Notes: generated from the sequence alone by a model not told the origin. 64,000 nucleotides of DNA from Bacteroidales bacterium UBA3297 (GCA_002362105.1 DETD01000013.1:1-64000); one strand, 5' to 3'. Counted from the stretch's first letter, positions 47,701 to 54,388 are shown. Numbers and translations: made by a program.

Positions 47701-48269
47701 TCAAAGTTACCATATACAAACTTCTGATAGTTTGTATATCTACAACTATCAATACGGCCTACTTTTATACTATTGTCGAGGTCTTCGGCTCTCAGCCCTA
47801 TTCCAATAAACTTACATTTTACGAATTCTTCTATTGTACATTTGTGTATATGAAATTCTCCTATAACGTTACTTTCTTCGTTTTTAAAGAATTTCATACT
47901 TCTAATTTTAATTTTCTTGATATTTTCAAAATATAGGGAACCGTTTTTATAGATTGGATTATCGGTTTTCTTAAAATGAAAATTTAAAGTTTCAGAGCCT
48001 GAACCTAAAATTATCAATTCATCCAAATCTTTAAAGGTTTGTCCGTATTCCAAATCAATAGTCTTATCCCCGCTCGGTATCTCAAACTTTATCGTCCACG
48101 ACCCACCTTCCGCATTAACGGTGTTAATGGCATCCTGGAACGAGTCAGGTCCCGAACTATTAGTGTTTTTAACGATGTATTCCTGCATTTCTGCAGCATA
48201 AGCTGAAATAGAAACAAACAAGGCAATAAATAAAGCAGATAATCTACTTAAGTGTTTGAATGTAAACAT
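35718..48269 (-). CDS. Giant SprB-like T9SS adhesin (about 4,183 aa)
   Basis: The ATG at 48269 gives a clean signal peptide ('LFIALFVSISAYAAE'); a GTG 24 nt upstream is the alternative. Residues about 35-440 form a right-handed beta-helix with short repeated Asn/Cys/Phe turns. A second beta-helix (about 560-900, opened by 'NGSNWENAMG') follows. The large middle consists of SprB-type and Ig-like modules. Five copies of a motif 'DQTC.GVDNGEI.V.YSGN' occur about 390-480 residues apart, the three central units most alike. The last 90 residues are a T9SS type A sorting domain ('VDAFPNPVAKNGKCTLKVTL', 'YSVFSLDGRKL', ending Lys-Ile-Leu-Val-Lys). SprB is the mobile gliding adhesin of Flavobacterium; whether this protein moves is unknown. 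It is the first gene of a five-gene operon and has a -7 promoter match upstream. Confidence 0.9.
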   Translation of the reverse strand: MFTFKHLSRLSALFIALFVSISAYAAEMQEYIVKNTNSSGPDSFQDAINTVNAEGGSWTIKFEIPSGDKTIDLEYGQTFKDLDELIILGSGSETLNFHFKKTDNPIYKNGSLYFENIKKIKIRSMKFFKNEESNVIGEFHIHKCTIEEFVKCKFIGIGLRAEDLDNSIKVGRIDSCRYTNYQKFVYGNFEVASLKTDTFEGGQVGIDVYKNDGFLTKIHSVENCLFSATSTQFSEYGTISGCTFFNTVFFNCSIKSIEESDFDNSQIYGGVATLGDVEKCTFQNTEGSYWQGAIAVYSVDNINSCIFKNNTENDICVDQLGSVTNSKFSKDTYKRNDIYGGSIVVREKCGVISGNTFDYPYEYNHYTDVGDLEFVVTPLKVVSGALQNSKIYDNEFINGEYCIYNESSQQGFYDNNTFTHNRGGNQIEKAIYNAETIKKPELLSAILKDGKYVISGYAGSNAIVDIYYRVEKQTARRKLASVEADADGKFEAIVDAAYVEISFYVSATATYEGLYTSELSELYCGDLPLNIYVKENGEGNGSNWENAMGPADVRSALKKCQDGTTFHYAAGEYSNKEILEKSVNIIGGYPDKATTGAKSDARKNKTIIKGGFGIKHYVPSEIKFSKLYFENSDINMSDGLDQFPVKKIELDSCYMTSPSTKYLDVYAEEFYMRNSFVDRSLSTGDILSVTGLKRSEIEGCTFVGNGTLHAGGIDADILMKNSTVFSTTSKRCIGLSGNVLFENNTVINNSTDNSTKEILSSNYINAIGSIFYFKEDRTLVDAENSVFSNNIISSNPIKNNYSVSNKELSTLLDGTYDEETGVFTPNLTVKEGGFVPTISLLKDKLADDISIRFKRLDDVVKDANNVNRLTNTCPGAVELEKENLSLKSVFVDVYGSKCIGKEGYIEVSWTDKSYNTSSYQFKMVLTDENGKKIEGALQDQSAGSGTFQITGLKTGTYSFELYVKKAGVFVAAACDAVTIRYRNFNPAIDETPAEKNKFIMIKPKDAFQLTYITAGAGRENDNDPNEPACKLDDHKIRMTVKGGTAPYTFSIYNSNNKLIIRETPTVNLDADGYFSYTSRLLAPDYYVVYVSDASGCEYGDDVHANFTAKHHMTLASYERSCDSKNSSHIKIKTQGEPLDNLSLFVDKLSEVPDTFVNISPVGKRYVDLLGIYKSGMSTFEDGCVAFSPIVVEPLSQSFIDELYKIRIDKPYEKKDQTCYGVDNGSFTIYPKAEFENDIYGDFTYFCVLVDAVTKEKVQKKEGIILLDQPVTFEGVAPGKYSAYFSYQMGLCDVGQRTDFLKFAEIAAVKEPVITNMNDIPVIRCKDKTATQKFNVVNYDKNIYTWELTKDDEDITSKVDATVPTTEEGEFVFKGLTAGDYVFSLVDQCGNPFSKSFTVLESLKKTMKVVDNSGGVSCEGKSDAYFDINVTNWNTGDKCSITNAETGEELEVSKTTKGTYISFFTYYLPGGKYNVDVTDLCGTTYPTVVVDLDELGKESKFGVMLEAASDEPCNDDYHKILATVSGITSEPYTFTLYKEGEEEELDSKQNVDESSYTSGKLDNGNYKLVVENGLDCKAEATFTVKPVSMQSLANISIDNVDYEDQTCFGVDNGEITVRYSENSTLTPLKLVATSANGTQSVVTGSAEKAKLTITDLAPGTYDLVLDHNLEGCETSATSAAVQLGKVTIKGLSGQLSIDAASLVTTQPTCAYPSNGTVDVDIHNWVNGSSKVTVYRNGSPQWGTFYAELGEYTSNAPGVLYYVDEEHKAANIVHLRFPKASGTIMVQVEDECEYKATLDDIQLQKFEKPSITLVEEDSHLELDCNSSANGRLVFTVASESASLFSAAYKAENGDFITVKPDEAGKYVITDLSAGQYTFSINSTVEGCKDAATETIEITEPTHIEIHKLSPAPVVCVAEGTTAYASVGGGTPDYTYRWTDAEGNLLGTGDKVEHLSVGEDYKLLVTDSKLCKDSATFNVGAYQMDPLTDISVTKFGSKDQTCFGVDNGEIRVYYSGNTSETPLKLLVIGADGVAHVAVSASENGNIVVTDLAPGVYSVFLDHDNEWCEQETPAAIALGEKTISPVGELAIDKKSLVINVATCSKPMNGSAEIDVLNWVDGGKITVYRNGSPQWGTVQCEKKPYTSPAPGWFYYENAEKMAEHTAHLVIPRIDGGDFKVEVIDNCEDTVKFEFIHEKMVGPAFAYADDQVLDLKCSTDSYGKIAFHTTGGSIFSYYVNDEEMTTDGADKYVKENLPAGTYTVSSKSKLEGCKDGFKEEVVITAPPALVASPKAEPVYCDEVGATAKANVVGGTPGFTYSWTDAEGNEVGKKAEVSHLKADETYTLVVTDANMCQTSSTVSPKYAAPLTSISVNKVEEKHQKCYGVDNGEITVSFSGNTSGASLKFVAIGADGKPVKAVTTDLEDSSVDISGLAPGSYDVRLGYNVSGCETSDKAISVAKDLVVIKALDKPLFLKDKKRVEDNPCENIGKGRMHLEMVGWTPDVYKWTLKRAGQTDAELKPQSHCGDKLPNGVTAFDLMTLPEGENVFTMWDACGTIHSDTAIIGHRDLAPITIDTVNSKAISCEGRTDGGLTFVAWPWDVEDSAAVLKDGKIGIEDFKPEVKDGKAYFELKGQGAGVYTLVTTDLCGREESKENNFTAFSAQNGMLTVDVDFDAEAAKCDVEERIFKVTATGGTAPYIYTITKGGATVQTTEATEKKSFNSQLLTDGTYVVTVTDKTDCKAVYDNGLTIKPSHTMKAKNRDVICGDIKQSLVYASIDNGTTLGLNYIAIDESGKEYLPLQDGLAQYGICTFELPTNVTLKGLIAKVDEQCSVYADLESMPLDESALAEAKVTIDTLIHQRCYGIDNAELRVNYSGPKTTYDMKLRLKNVDNPDVIVDTENKHGEELQFKFKDLAPGNYELYLVQAVGKCDAGLEPRKIQDISIKAIPHPFELLWDTVIQSTCYSKMNGNPAIKVHGWSEGNCTWMLTKFDKKEGYYKLEATNTDAYPVSGDSAYWSSDHLDAGLYKITWMTCNASVSKEFEIEPLKEPSLKVLASSNTDLKCGYDKAYVDFHYEGGVPMNKRILIKYIPVGSSDEDWDFTTEELKAENTYRLYGFTPGSGNMGHKKVEGTDYVLTDEDNGLPDGKYHIFYEDATKKCQGDDVHATVEVQRPYVNLNLAKQDVLCFSENYGVINLVPTRSSKDVTIKYQFMDEFKQSKVERTEGQNFGEVIFKNPVEQKTVFQNRKNFLSYVFYDVESVSLEAKSMPQDELYKLMQDSIKKRGTNMRNPLSKFYKDGGYEYAVSDWIGFNMLPADMYYVTVNDIYGCQYKDSIEVKGPEDALRVTEAKYPMGADPECNAEDRRIKFTCTGGYYPYYYNVVNLDEEVKDDYDVSGSGMASIDYVADSKTEKYIQNGKQHIDYTSKMLKPGHYEVSVMDTMGCIAKWKHVIDVKAKHVLNAVPHVDVCDPASDNKLEILYPSNDAKSYTLYIGHRTHCVYYPYCSVDDKNGGLQVNEGKSVHVHKCDESLYKDCDHFENCLEKRNAAASTINYKDKVGNSWISKTGFGLSGIPSGTIGVLVTMEDGCTAFDEYVYKSSGLPTSLAEAGTDPVKCNGDNTGALTFSLFGGNDRYTSIKLDGEDLAKTHPQLQMITTTAIPIKDEFGGESYDYITDKKNISVNKLLSDKSLFEDLRKYYDGEALYKEAVATLGKNAPFTEISKKISELKHEYSLVNYAFRVDNLLGTVNWEDEQKNKKHILTVTDEQECVTSIEFDVYQPTKLKLEAGASVICPDGSGRIFAKSTTGGVPPYEYRMNEATASDFAAVFIPSTGKKPKTYEGVELQTPDAYEEYYVNEYHTGDHIPAGRGADHYMWVKDANECEMKSVEPTTLSEIWAWDKVVQEQFISTWHNYGDVLVVVDPTDYSMVHEEAIYDSMKVIIVMDAEGEGKFEGIMQPKELYTYGVKECSYDGGGNCGVKKTPFGTYTTSWGIPPLALEKYNEYLTDESKQLEPIHTYFDQLVSEDAQRRMTFVKFQTPAGKEVNLKDLIGNKTDYHLNFMVRVVAYVGGCDIVTEHNPLVLNLKGDEPFPDAHYKDIITVDAFPNPVAKNGKCTLKVTLSNEDNDFEYSVFSLDGRKLQNKKISSYSKHDTIAKDDGNTDYIYEFEISGLTETSIVKVTTETNTAAVKILVK
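39691..44630 (-). repeat. Long tandem repeats in the giant adhesin (about 1.15-1.4 kb units)
   Basis: The codons for Cys-Phe/Tyr-Gly-Val/Ile-Asp-Asn recur at about 44,615, 43,450, 42,275, 41,135 and 39,700, giving intervals of roughly 1,165, 1,175, 1,140 and 1,440 bp. The units near 43.4, 42.3 and 41.1 kb share long stretches such as the 'TPLKL' and 'RNGSPQWGT' segments. Confidence 0.8.
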
Positions 48270-48622
48270 AAATAACGGATGTGGGTTTTCCACAAATTAT
48301 TATCAAGTTAAACTTAAAAGATTTTGCAAAACTAGTAAACCAATCTTCTCTTATATGTTAAAGTAAGGCTATCTATTTTTACAAAACACATAACTACAAC
48401 ACAAAGTTATAATAAAAAAAATCGTTATACAAATGCTAATTATTAACAATTTGCACTTTTTTAGTATGTTACTACTCAACCTCTGTGCGTCTTTTATTTA
48501 ATTGGGAACCATTTTCCAAAAACAGTTTTCCCCCCCTTCCTCAATCTAAAAGTCTGGTTTCCGTTTGTCTTCTTTCCCCATTTTTCTATACATTTGCCCA
48601 CTTCCATTAACAAATTCGAGCT
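48270..48622. other. Divergent promoter region between adhesin operon and polysaccharide lyase
   Basis: The gap is AT-rich on the adhesin side and C-rich near 48,530. Besides the minus-strand -7 match at 48327 nothing is recognisable. No good TAnnTTTG was found for the plus-strand lyase. Confidence 0.5.
48327..48334 (-). promoter_or_regulatory. Candidate -7 box of the surface operon
   Basis: Minus-strand TAGTTTTG matches TAnnTTTG, about 60 nt ahead of the adhesin ATG; the -33 position has no TTTG. Confidence 0.35.
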
Positions 48623-50824
48623 ATGTTGTTCCTTAAATACTTGTTTACTTTCAGTCTGTTGCTGGGGACGTTCAACGTTTCTGCCTCTCTGCTGATGCGC
48701 ACCAGTTTCGAGAATGTGCCCGAGGGTACGCCGTTCACTAGAGACTTGTGGACAGACGATGGTTTCCTGCCGGCGTCGTGGGACGAGGGGTTGGCCAGTC
48801 GTACCCGCACTTCTGCCGAACACGCGGCGGCCGGATTGCAGTCGCTAAGGGTGATGTACCCCAAAAATGAGTTCGGTACTGCCCACACGGGTTGTCAGGT
48901 GCCGCTCCTTTTCGAATCGCGCAACGAGGCCTATATGAGTTACTTCCTTATGTTTTCCGATAATTTCAGCTGGGGTACTTCTTCCTATGGGGGTAAACTG
49001 CCGGGTCTGTCGGGGGGCGACAACTGTTCGGGCGGGGCTATGTGCGACGGTACGAACGGCTGGTCGGCCCGCTTTATGTGGAGGGCGGGTGGAAAAATCA
49101 TGCTTTACCTCTACGATATGGTGAAGACTGATACCTATGGTGAGAACCACCAGCTTTATTTCCCCGACGGTTCGCCTGTGGTGGCTGTTCCCGGCAAATG
49201 GATGCACATTGCCGAACGCGTGAAGGCGAATAGCACCCCCGACAGCAAAGATGGCGAAGTGCAGGTGTGGGTGAACGGTCAGGAGGTGCTCTTCCTAAAG
49301 GGACGCCAGTTCACGAACAATGGCGAACAGGTCGACAAACTCTATATTTCTACGTTCCACGGTGGCGACGATGAAACCTGGTGCCCTACCGATACTTGTT
49401 TTACTTTCTTCGACGACCTCTGCATCGGTACCGAGTACGATGATGTCCGCTTTCCCGATTGCCGCAAGCCCGACCTCGGTAGCGACTGCACACTGTGTAA
49501 TGCTTCGGGCTCCGTTTCGCTGTCTGCCGCTAATTTGTCAGACAACTACCATCTGAGCTGGTTCCGCAATGGTGAAATGGTTGGCGGGGGTGCTACGCTG
49601 GTGGCTGATGTGCCGGGTTGCTACATGGTGGTGGCCGATAGCGGCCGTTGCTCGCTGACCGACACTGTTTATGTGAGCAACAGTTTGGAACCGCATCTGG
49701 GAACTGGCAGACACCTTTGCGAAACATCGTTCCTTTTGCTCGACTGTGGCCTCAGGGCCGACGACGGTCTTGCTTTCTCTTGGCAGAGGGATGGCGCAAG
49801 GCTGGTTGGTGAAGATGTGCCCGCTCTCTTAACCAAAGAGGCTGGCAAGTATACAGTTACGGTCTCTTCCGATAAATGCGCTTCGGGGGTGGACAGTGTT
49901 GTGGTAACGTCGGGATTACTACAGGTGCCCGATGCCGATGTTACTGTGGGCGTACCGGTAGTGCTGCAGGTGGAACAGCCGGGCAACTACGTTTGGACCG
50001 ACCTGGCGGGAAACACGCTGGCTACTGGTTCTTCTTTTACCTTTACGCCGTCGGCTGGCGACGATTACCTCTTTATTAGCGATGCCGATGGTTTCGACGG
50101 CTTCGTTGGGAAAAGACGCCTGACCGAGAACGCCTGGACACGCAGTAATTTCAGTACCGAATACATGTACTTCACGGTGAAGCGCGATGTGGTTATCGAC
50201 TCAATCTCCATTTATCCGGTCAAACCGCTCGATGCTACAATCAGCATTGTTGATGAGGCGACCCATGAGGTCGTTTTCAGTCAAACTTACAGCAATCTGG
50301 CCGGCGGATGCGAACAACGTTTGCCATTGGGCGTGTCGCTGGGGGCGGGCAGCTACCACATCGATGCCGACGGCACCACTGCCCCACTCTACCATTCGCA
50401 CACCGATGCCGACATTCAGTTCCCTTACACCGTTGACGGACTTATTGAACTGACGGGTTGTAACTTAGATTGGATTAACAACAAGGGGTGGTACCTCTTT
50501 TTCTATAACTGGCACGTTAGCGCGGGTAACCACTGCGCGCCTACCCCTATTCGGTTGCGCCATGCTAAAACAGGTGTTGGAAATGTGGCTGCCGGGCCAA
50601 ATACGGTATGGGCTGCCCCTTCAGACGGTTTGTTGGTAGTGGACGGTTTGGAGGGTGCTTCCCTTCTCACGTTGTACGATGCACAGGGACGCAAGGTGGC
50701 GTCGAAAAAGACAAGTGCTTCAAGTGCGGCTTTTTATACCTCTTATTTTCCTAAAGGGGTCTATATGCTTGTAGTGCAGTCGGGGGCTGACACTGTTTAC
50801 CGCCAAAAAGTTATAGTTAGGTAG
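48623..50824 (+). CDS. Secreted polysaccharide lyase, PL14-like, with T9SS tail (733 aa)
   Basis: A signal peptide (about 1-20, 'FSLLLGTFNVSAS') is followed by a catalytic-type jelly-roll domain up to about residue 280. Diagnostic stretches are 'YFLMFSDNFSW', residues 122-154 ('YGGKLPGLSGG ... GWSARFMW'), 'VPGKWMHIAERV', 'GEVQVWVNGQEV' and 'ISTFHGGDDETWCPT'. This set matches family PL14 alginate/glucuronan lyases as I know them. Two Ig-like modules follow (about 290-460), then a region ending in a T9SS type A domain ('LLTLYDAQGRKV', 'FPKGVYMLVVQSG', final Val-Ile-Val-Arg). It probably cleaves an acidic uronic-acid polymer at the cell surface. It is transcribed alone, divergent from the adhesin operon; no SusC/SusD pair is nearby. 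Exact substrate is uncertain. Confidence 0.85.
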   Translation: MLFLKYLFTFSLLLGTFNVSASLLMRTSFENVPEGTPFTRDLWTDDGFLPASWDEGLASRTRTSAEHAAAGLQSLRVMYPKNEFGTAHTGCQVPLLFESRNEAYMSYFLMFSDNFSWGTSSYGGKLPGLSGGDNCSGGAMCDGTNGWSARFMWRAGGKIMLYLYDMVKTDTYGENHQLYFPDGSPVVAVPGKWMHIAERVKANSTPDSKDGEVQVWVNGQEVLFLKGRQFTNNGEQVDKLYISTFHGGDDETWCPTDTCFTFFDDLCIGTEYDDVRFPDCRKPDLGSDCTLCNASGSVSLSAANLSDNYHLSWFRNGEMVGGGATLVADVPGCYMVVADSGRCSLTDTVYVSNSLEPHLGTGRHLCETSFLLLDCGLRADDGLAFSWQRDGARLVGEDVPALLTKEAGKYTVTVSSDKCASGVDSVVVTSGLLQVPDADVTVGVPVVLQVEQPGNYVWTDLAGNTLATGSSFTFTPSAGDDYLFISDADGFDGFVGKRRLTENAWTRSNFSTEYMYFTVKRDVVIDSISIYPVKPLDATISIVDEATHEVVFSQTYSNLAGGCEQRLPLGVSLGAGSYHIDADGTTAPLYHSHTDADIQFPYTVDGLIELTGCNLDWINNKGWYLFFYNWHVSAGNHCAPTPIRLRHAKTGVGNVAAGPNTVWAAPSDGLLVVDGLEGASLLTLYDAQGRKVASKKTSASSAAFYTSYFPKGVYMLVVQSGADTVYRQKVIVR

Positions 50825-50899
50825 AGCCAGTTTCACCTATATAGAACAGCCGTGCCCTAAAGCAGCCGTTTCTTGCGGTGTGGCTTGTTGTTTTCGTGC

Positions 50900-51973
50900 C
50901 TATTTCTCAATCAGGAACAGGTATTCCTTATATTTGTCTTGGTTGGTAATCCATTCGTTCGTCCAGCACATATTTGCCATCACGTTCTTTTTATAGTCCA
51001 CCTCAATGGCTTTCAGCAGTTTGCCGTTGCTGTTCAGAATATCGTTCAGTTCGCTTTTGGTTGCGCGTCCGCCGCTACCGTACGACAGTAGCAGGTAGTG
51101 GGCGTTGGTCTCTTTCACAAGCCGTTCAATGGCCTCCATTGCCATAAATCTTCCCGACTCGCTTTTGTGGTATTCCTCAAATACGGAGGCCGACACCGTG
51201 TCGCGGCTGTCTTCGCGGCGGTTGGCCTTGCCGAACAGGGTTGGCCGGTCGTTCAGTATGACGGTTTTCCAAATGTGGTAGTACGAGGCGTAACGGACAC
51301 GGCTGGGGGGCATCTTCTCGTTGTTTGAGCCGTAGGGCGGGTCAAGGTAGGCCAAGTCGTGGTAGTCCTTTATGGCGTCGAATACGTCCCCCCTTAGGAC
51401 TCGGTTTTGTGTGGTGATATTGAATTTCTGCGGAACACGCAGTTTCATGGTGGCATAAGAGCGGGGCGACCAGCCTTTCAGGTAGGCGCAGTAGTGCCCC
51501 AGGGTGTTGTCTACCGAGTCGAGCGCATAGATAAGGCTCGTCAGCAGCACACATTTGTCAGGAAAGTCCAGACCGTAGCTGTCAATCTTTTCGCGGATGG
51601 CGTCCAGCTTCATAGTATTGTGCAGTTGGAAGGGACGTTTGCCGCCTTCGCCCTCTCCGCCATAATGTTCCGAGAACCAGCCCTTGTAGCCGGGCAGCGC
51701 GTTCAACTCGTCAATCAGTTCCTTATAGAAAGTGGCAGGGCGGTTGGCCACAAGAAAGCAGTTCGCAAACACCTCTGTCCATTCCGACACGTCGTTTGCC
51801 GTAGTGTCGTAACCCATTTGGGCGAATGCCTGGGCGACGCGCGTGGTGCCGCTAAAGGCATCGAGCACCGATTGGACCGGTAGTGTCGATACGGCGTCGA
51901 GTATATAGGGAAGCATCTTTTTCTTGCTACCCGTGTATTTGATGCCTTCCGTTATTGGTGTCATTCCCTTCAT
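50900..51973 (-). CDS. D12-class adenine-specific DNA methyltransferase (357 aa)
   Basis: Motif I is present as 'IKYTGSKKKMLPYI' (11-24) plus 'LDAFSGTTRVAQAF' (37-50). The catalytic Asp-Pro-Pro-Tyr is at 211-214. The region between them ('VLLTSLIYALDSVDNTLGHY') holds the target-recognition part. This fits the N6-adenine D12 class of methylases that open with a 'KY.GSK' signature. No restriction endonuclease or mismatch-repair gene is adjacent, so it is a solitary enzyme. The start could also be Met4, since AAGGGA lies just ahead of that codon. A -7-like TAAATTTG lies only about 6 nt upstream of the first ATG, so a leaderless message is possible. Confidence 0.88.
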   Translation of the reverse strand: MKGMTPITEGIKYTGSKKKMLPYILDAVSTLPVQSVLDAFSGTTRVAQAFAQMGYDTTANDVSEWTEVFANCFLVANRPATFYKELIDELNALPGYKGWFSEHYGGEGEGGKRPFQLHNTMKLDAIREKIDSYGLDFPDKCVLLTSLIYALDSVDNTLGHYCAYLKGWSPRSYATMKLRVPQKFNITTQNRVLRGDVFDAIKDYHDLAYLDPPYGSNNEKMPPSRVRYASYYHIWKTVILNDRPTLFGKANRREDSRDTVSASVFEEYHKSESGRFMAMEAIERLVKETNAHYLLLSYGSGGRATKSELNDILNSNGKLLKAIEVDYKKNVMANMCWTNEWITNQDKYKEYLFLIEK

Positions 51974-52100
51974 AGGGACAAATTTAGCGCATTTTTTGCA
52001 ATAATGCGGCCCAATAACAGGCGGTCGCCGTTAAAATAGTTGTTATGTCCCTAGTTTTAAGGTCGCACTTTACGCTCGCTCTGGTATGAACGGCAGAAGC

Positions 52101-52997
52101 TTAGACTTTTTTCCTCAGGTTGCGTGGCGAGGTGCCCATGTGGGTGCGCACAAAGCGCCCAAATAGCGAAACGGTGTCGAAACCGGTCAGAAGGGCAATT
52201 TCTTTGATGGAGACATTAGGGTTGTCGAGTAGGAAGCGGATGTCGTGAATCACACGGTCTTGTATCCACGCAATGGCACTTTTCCCGCTCTCTTGCCGGC
52301 AGACGTTGGCCAGGTATTTGGGAGTTACACACAGCTGGTTGGCGTAATACTCTACCGGGTGGTATTTGACAGGGGTGTTGTTCAGCAGGTCGAGGTAGTT
52401 TTTAAAGATAGTGCTGCTCTGCTTGGTGCGCTCGTTCATACGGCGTTTAAGCAGTTCGGAAGCGTTCAAAACCATTCGTCCGCACAACTCCAAAACCAAT
52501 GCATAGACAATCGATTGCAGAATACAGCTGTCGTACGAGTTCACCTGCTCGCTCTTGATTTTTGCCCTCATCAGGTCGTAGTACTTAATCCAAAGGTCCT
52601 CGCTTTCCTCGTTAAGGGTCAGCAGGTTCACTTTGTCGACGTAAAGGCACTTGTTCCACAGGCTGATGTTATTTTTCAGTGCGCTGTGTATAATGTTGGA
52701 ACTGAGTGAAATGGCATGGCAAAAGCAGTCTTCGCTCAGCACATAGTTGTTCAAGTCGGCCTTCGGCGGACATATTAAAATCTGGCGTTCAATCAGGGAG
52801 TAGGGCTCATCGTTCACGTTTAGGCTGATTGTACCCATTGCGCAGTATAGAACCACATTTGTATCAGCTACAATGGTGTTCAGTGGAATTTCGGCTGCGG
52901 CCATCTTCCGAATATCGTTAAAGATAAGAATTTCATCGTCAAAATAGGTACAAATTGCTTTCGCATTTTCCAATAGTTGTGCTTCTCTCTTTTCCAT
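52101..52997 (-). CDS. AraC-family transcriptional regulator (298 aa)
   Basis: The ATG at 52997 (Met-Glu-Lys-Arg-Glu-Ala) is preferred to an in-frame start 42 nt upstream that adds a hydrophobic leader. The N-terminal 180 residues form a cupin-like sensing domain ('NTIVADTNVVLYCAMGTISL', 'QILICPPKADLN'). The C-terminal 90 residues are the double helix-turn-helix: 'YANQLCVTPKYLANVCRQES' and 'IKEIALLTGFDTVSLFGRFV', ending 'GTSPRNLRKKV'. It is monocistronic, and a -7 match TAGTTTTG lies at 53080-53087. Target genes are unknown; the neighbours do not form an obvious regulon. Confidence 0.9.
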   Translation of the reverse strand: MEKREAQLLENAKAICTYFDDEILIFNDIRKMAAAEIPLNTIVADTNVVLYCAMGTISLNVNDEPYSLIERQILICPPKADLNNYVLSEDCFCHAISLSSNIIHSALKNNISLWNKCLYVDKVNLLTLNEESEDLWIKYYDLMRAKIKSEQVNSYDSCILQSIVYALVLELCGRMVLNASELLKRRMNERTKQSSTIFKNYLDLLNNTPVKYHPVEYYANQLCVTPKYLANVCRQESGKSAIAWIQDRVIHDIRFLLDNPNVSIKEIALLTGFDTVSLFGRFVRTHMGTSPRNLRKKV

Positions 52998-53079
52998 TAA
53001 TAGGTTTTTTCTCAAAAATAATATGAATTTTAACAACAACAGATATATTTGCTTGAAAAAAAAGCGATTCTTAAAATTT

Positions 53080-53087
53080 CAAAACTA
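53080..53087 (-). promoter_or_regulatory. Candidate -7 box of the AraC gene
   Basis: Minus-strand TAGTTTTG matches TAnnTTTG, about 80 nt upstream of the ATG, without a clear -33 element. Confidence 0.3.
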
Positions 53088-53181
53088 ACATTTCTATTGT
53101 GTGCTGTTACCAGTTCAGCCGGTTCTACAATTACAGAATCGTTGTGTTGCGATTGTTACAACCGATTGAATAGTAATAATA

Positions 53182-53210
53182 TAAAAGGAATCCTATCCAG
53201 ATTCCTTTTA
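53182..53210 (-). terminator. Terminator after tRNA-Ala
   Basis: AAAAGGAAT pairs with ATTCCTTTT around an 11-nt loop, followed by AT-rich sequence on the minus strand, 8 nt past the tRNA 3' end. Confidence 0.7.
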
Positions 53211-53217
53211 TATTAAG

Positions 53218-53293
<76 letters not shown>

Positions 53294-53455
53294 TTTTTCA
53301 GCTAAATTAGTAATTTCATTATTTTCAGACAACTATATTGTGAAATTTTTTAATCTGCTATTCTTTTTTATTAGTTGATTCGGGGCCGATAATAGCGATT
53401 AATTTCGTCGCATCGTGACGAAAGAATTTCGTTCCTGTAGTCTGGCCGTTTATAG

Positions 53456-54217
53456 CTAGCAAACTGCCTTTTCCATAACAAGCAGGGTCATAAAGCCGAG
53501 CAAGAGGGCATAGGTGGCCTGCTTCTGGTAGCCGTGGGCATGGGTTTCAGGTATCATTTCGTCAGATGTGACGTAAAGCATGGCTCCACCGGCAAATCCA
53601 AGCATTACGGGCAGCATGGTGTCTGATGCCGACCCTAAACCATAGCCAATCCAAACCCCAGTAATTTCCAGTAGGCCTATCGCAAACGAAATACACACTG
53701 TTCTTAGTTTCGAGACGCCGGCCAGCAATAAGGGGGCAATTATAACCATTGCCTCGGGTACATTTTGCAGGGCTATGCCTACCGATACCGACCAGTCTGT
53801 GGGAGACCCGCAGCTGTTGCTCATGCTAACGCCTGCCGCCATGCCTTCAGGCAGTTTGTGCAAGGCAATGGCCATCACAAACAGCAGCACATGGTTCAGG
53901 GTCTTGTTGTTGAGGTGCTCTTCCTGTTCGAGGCCCGTAATATGGTGGAGGTGCGGAGTTATCAGGTCAAGCACGTTAAGGAAAGCCGCTCCTGCCATAA
54001 CGCCAAGAACCACCAACCACCACGCGGCGGTGGCGTTGAAGGCCGGTACAATCAGCCCGAGTATCGATGCGGCTAGCATTATTCCCGCACAATAGCCTAA
54101 TACCGTATCGTTCCACTTGTGTGGTAACTCTTTTATGAAAAATCCGAGTATAGCGCCTACCAAGATTGTTACACACAGGCCTAATGCGCTAATCCAAACT
54201 GGTGTCATTTCGTTCAA
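53456..54217 (-). CDS. ZIP-family divalent metal transporter (253 aa)
   Basis: Eight hydrophobic segments span the protein. A His-rich loop between segments three and four contains 'PHLHHITGLEQEEHL'. The metal-binding helices carry 'ALHKLPEGMAAGVSMS' and 'ALQNVPEAMVIIAPLL', the two signature motifs of ZIP transporters related to ZupT. The last segment has 'SDEMIPETHAHG'. It should import zinc, or iron or manganese, across the inner membrane. The gene is transcribed in the same direction as the adjacent sulfur-carrier pair but separated from them by a terminator, so it is an independent unit. Metal specificity cannot be read from the sequence. Confidence 0.92.
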   Translation of the reverse strand: MNEMTPVWISALGLCVTILVGAILGFFIKELPHKWNDTVLGYCAGIMLAASILGLIVPAFNATAAWWLVVLGVMAGAAFLNVLDLITPHLHHITGLEQEEHLNNKTLNHVLLFVMAIALHKLPEGMAAGVSMSNSCGSPTDWSVSVGIALQNVPEAMVIIAPLLLAGVSKLRTVCISFAIGLLEITGVWIGYGLGSASDTMLPVMLGFAGGAMLYVTSDEMIPETHAHGYQKQATYALLLGFMTLLVMEKAVC

Positions 54218-54358
54218 TTTTGTTATTTGATTCTCTTTTTCTAGGTAAATATACTCAATTCATAGTTTACGTCGTTTCTTCAAATAGCCGAAAATCGCTT
54301 ATAATTGTCTTTTTTTAAAGGTACGCTGTTTCCCATTTTCATAGTGATAAATGAAAAA

Positions 54359-54388
54359 AGGCACAGACGTTAGGGTGCGTCTATGCCT
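54359..54388 (-). terminator. Rho-independent terminator of the sulfur-carrier operon
   Basis: AGGCATAGACG pairs with CGTCTGTGCCT around an 8-nt loop, followed by TTTTTC on the minus strand, 7 nt past the E1-like gene. Confidence 0.85.
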
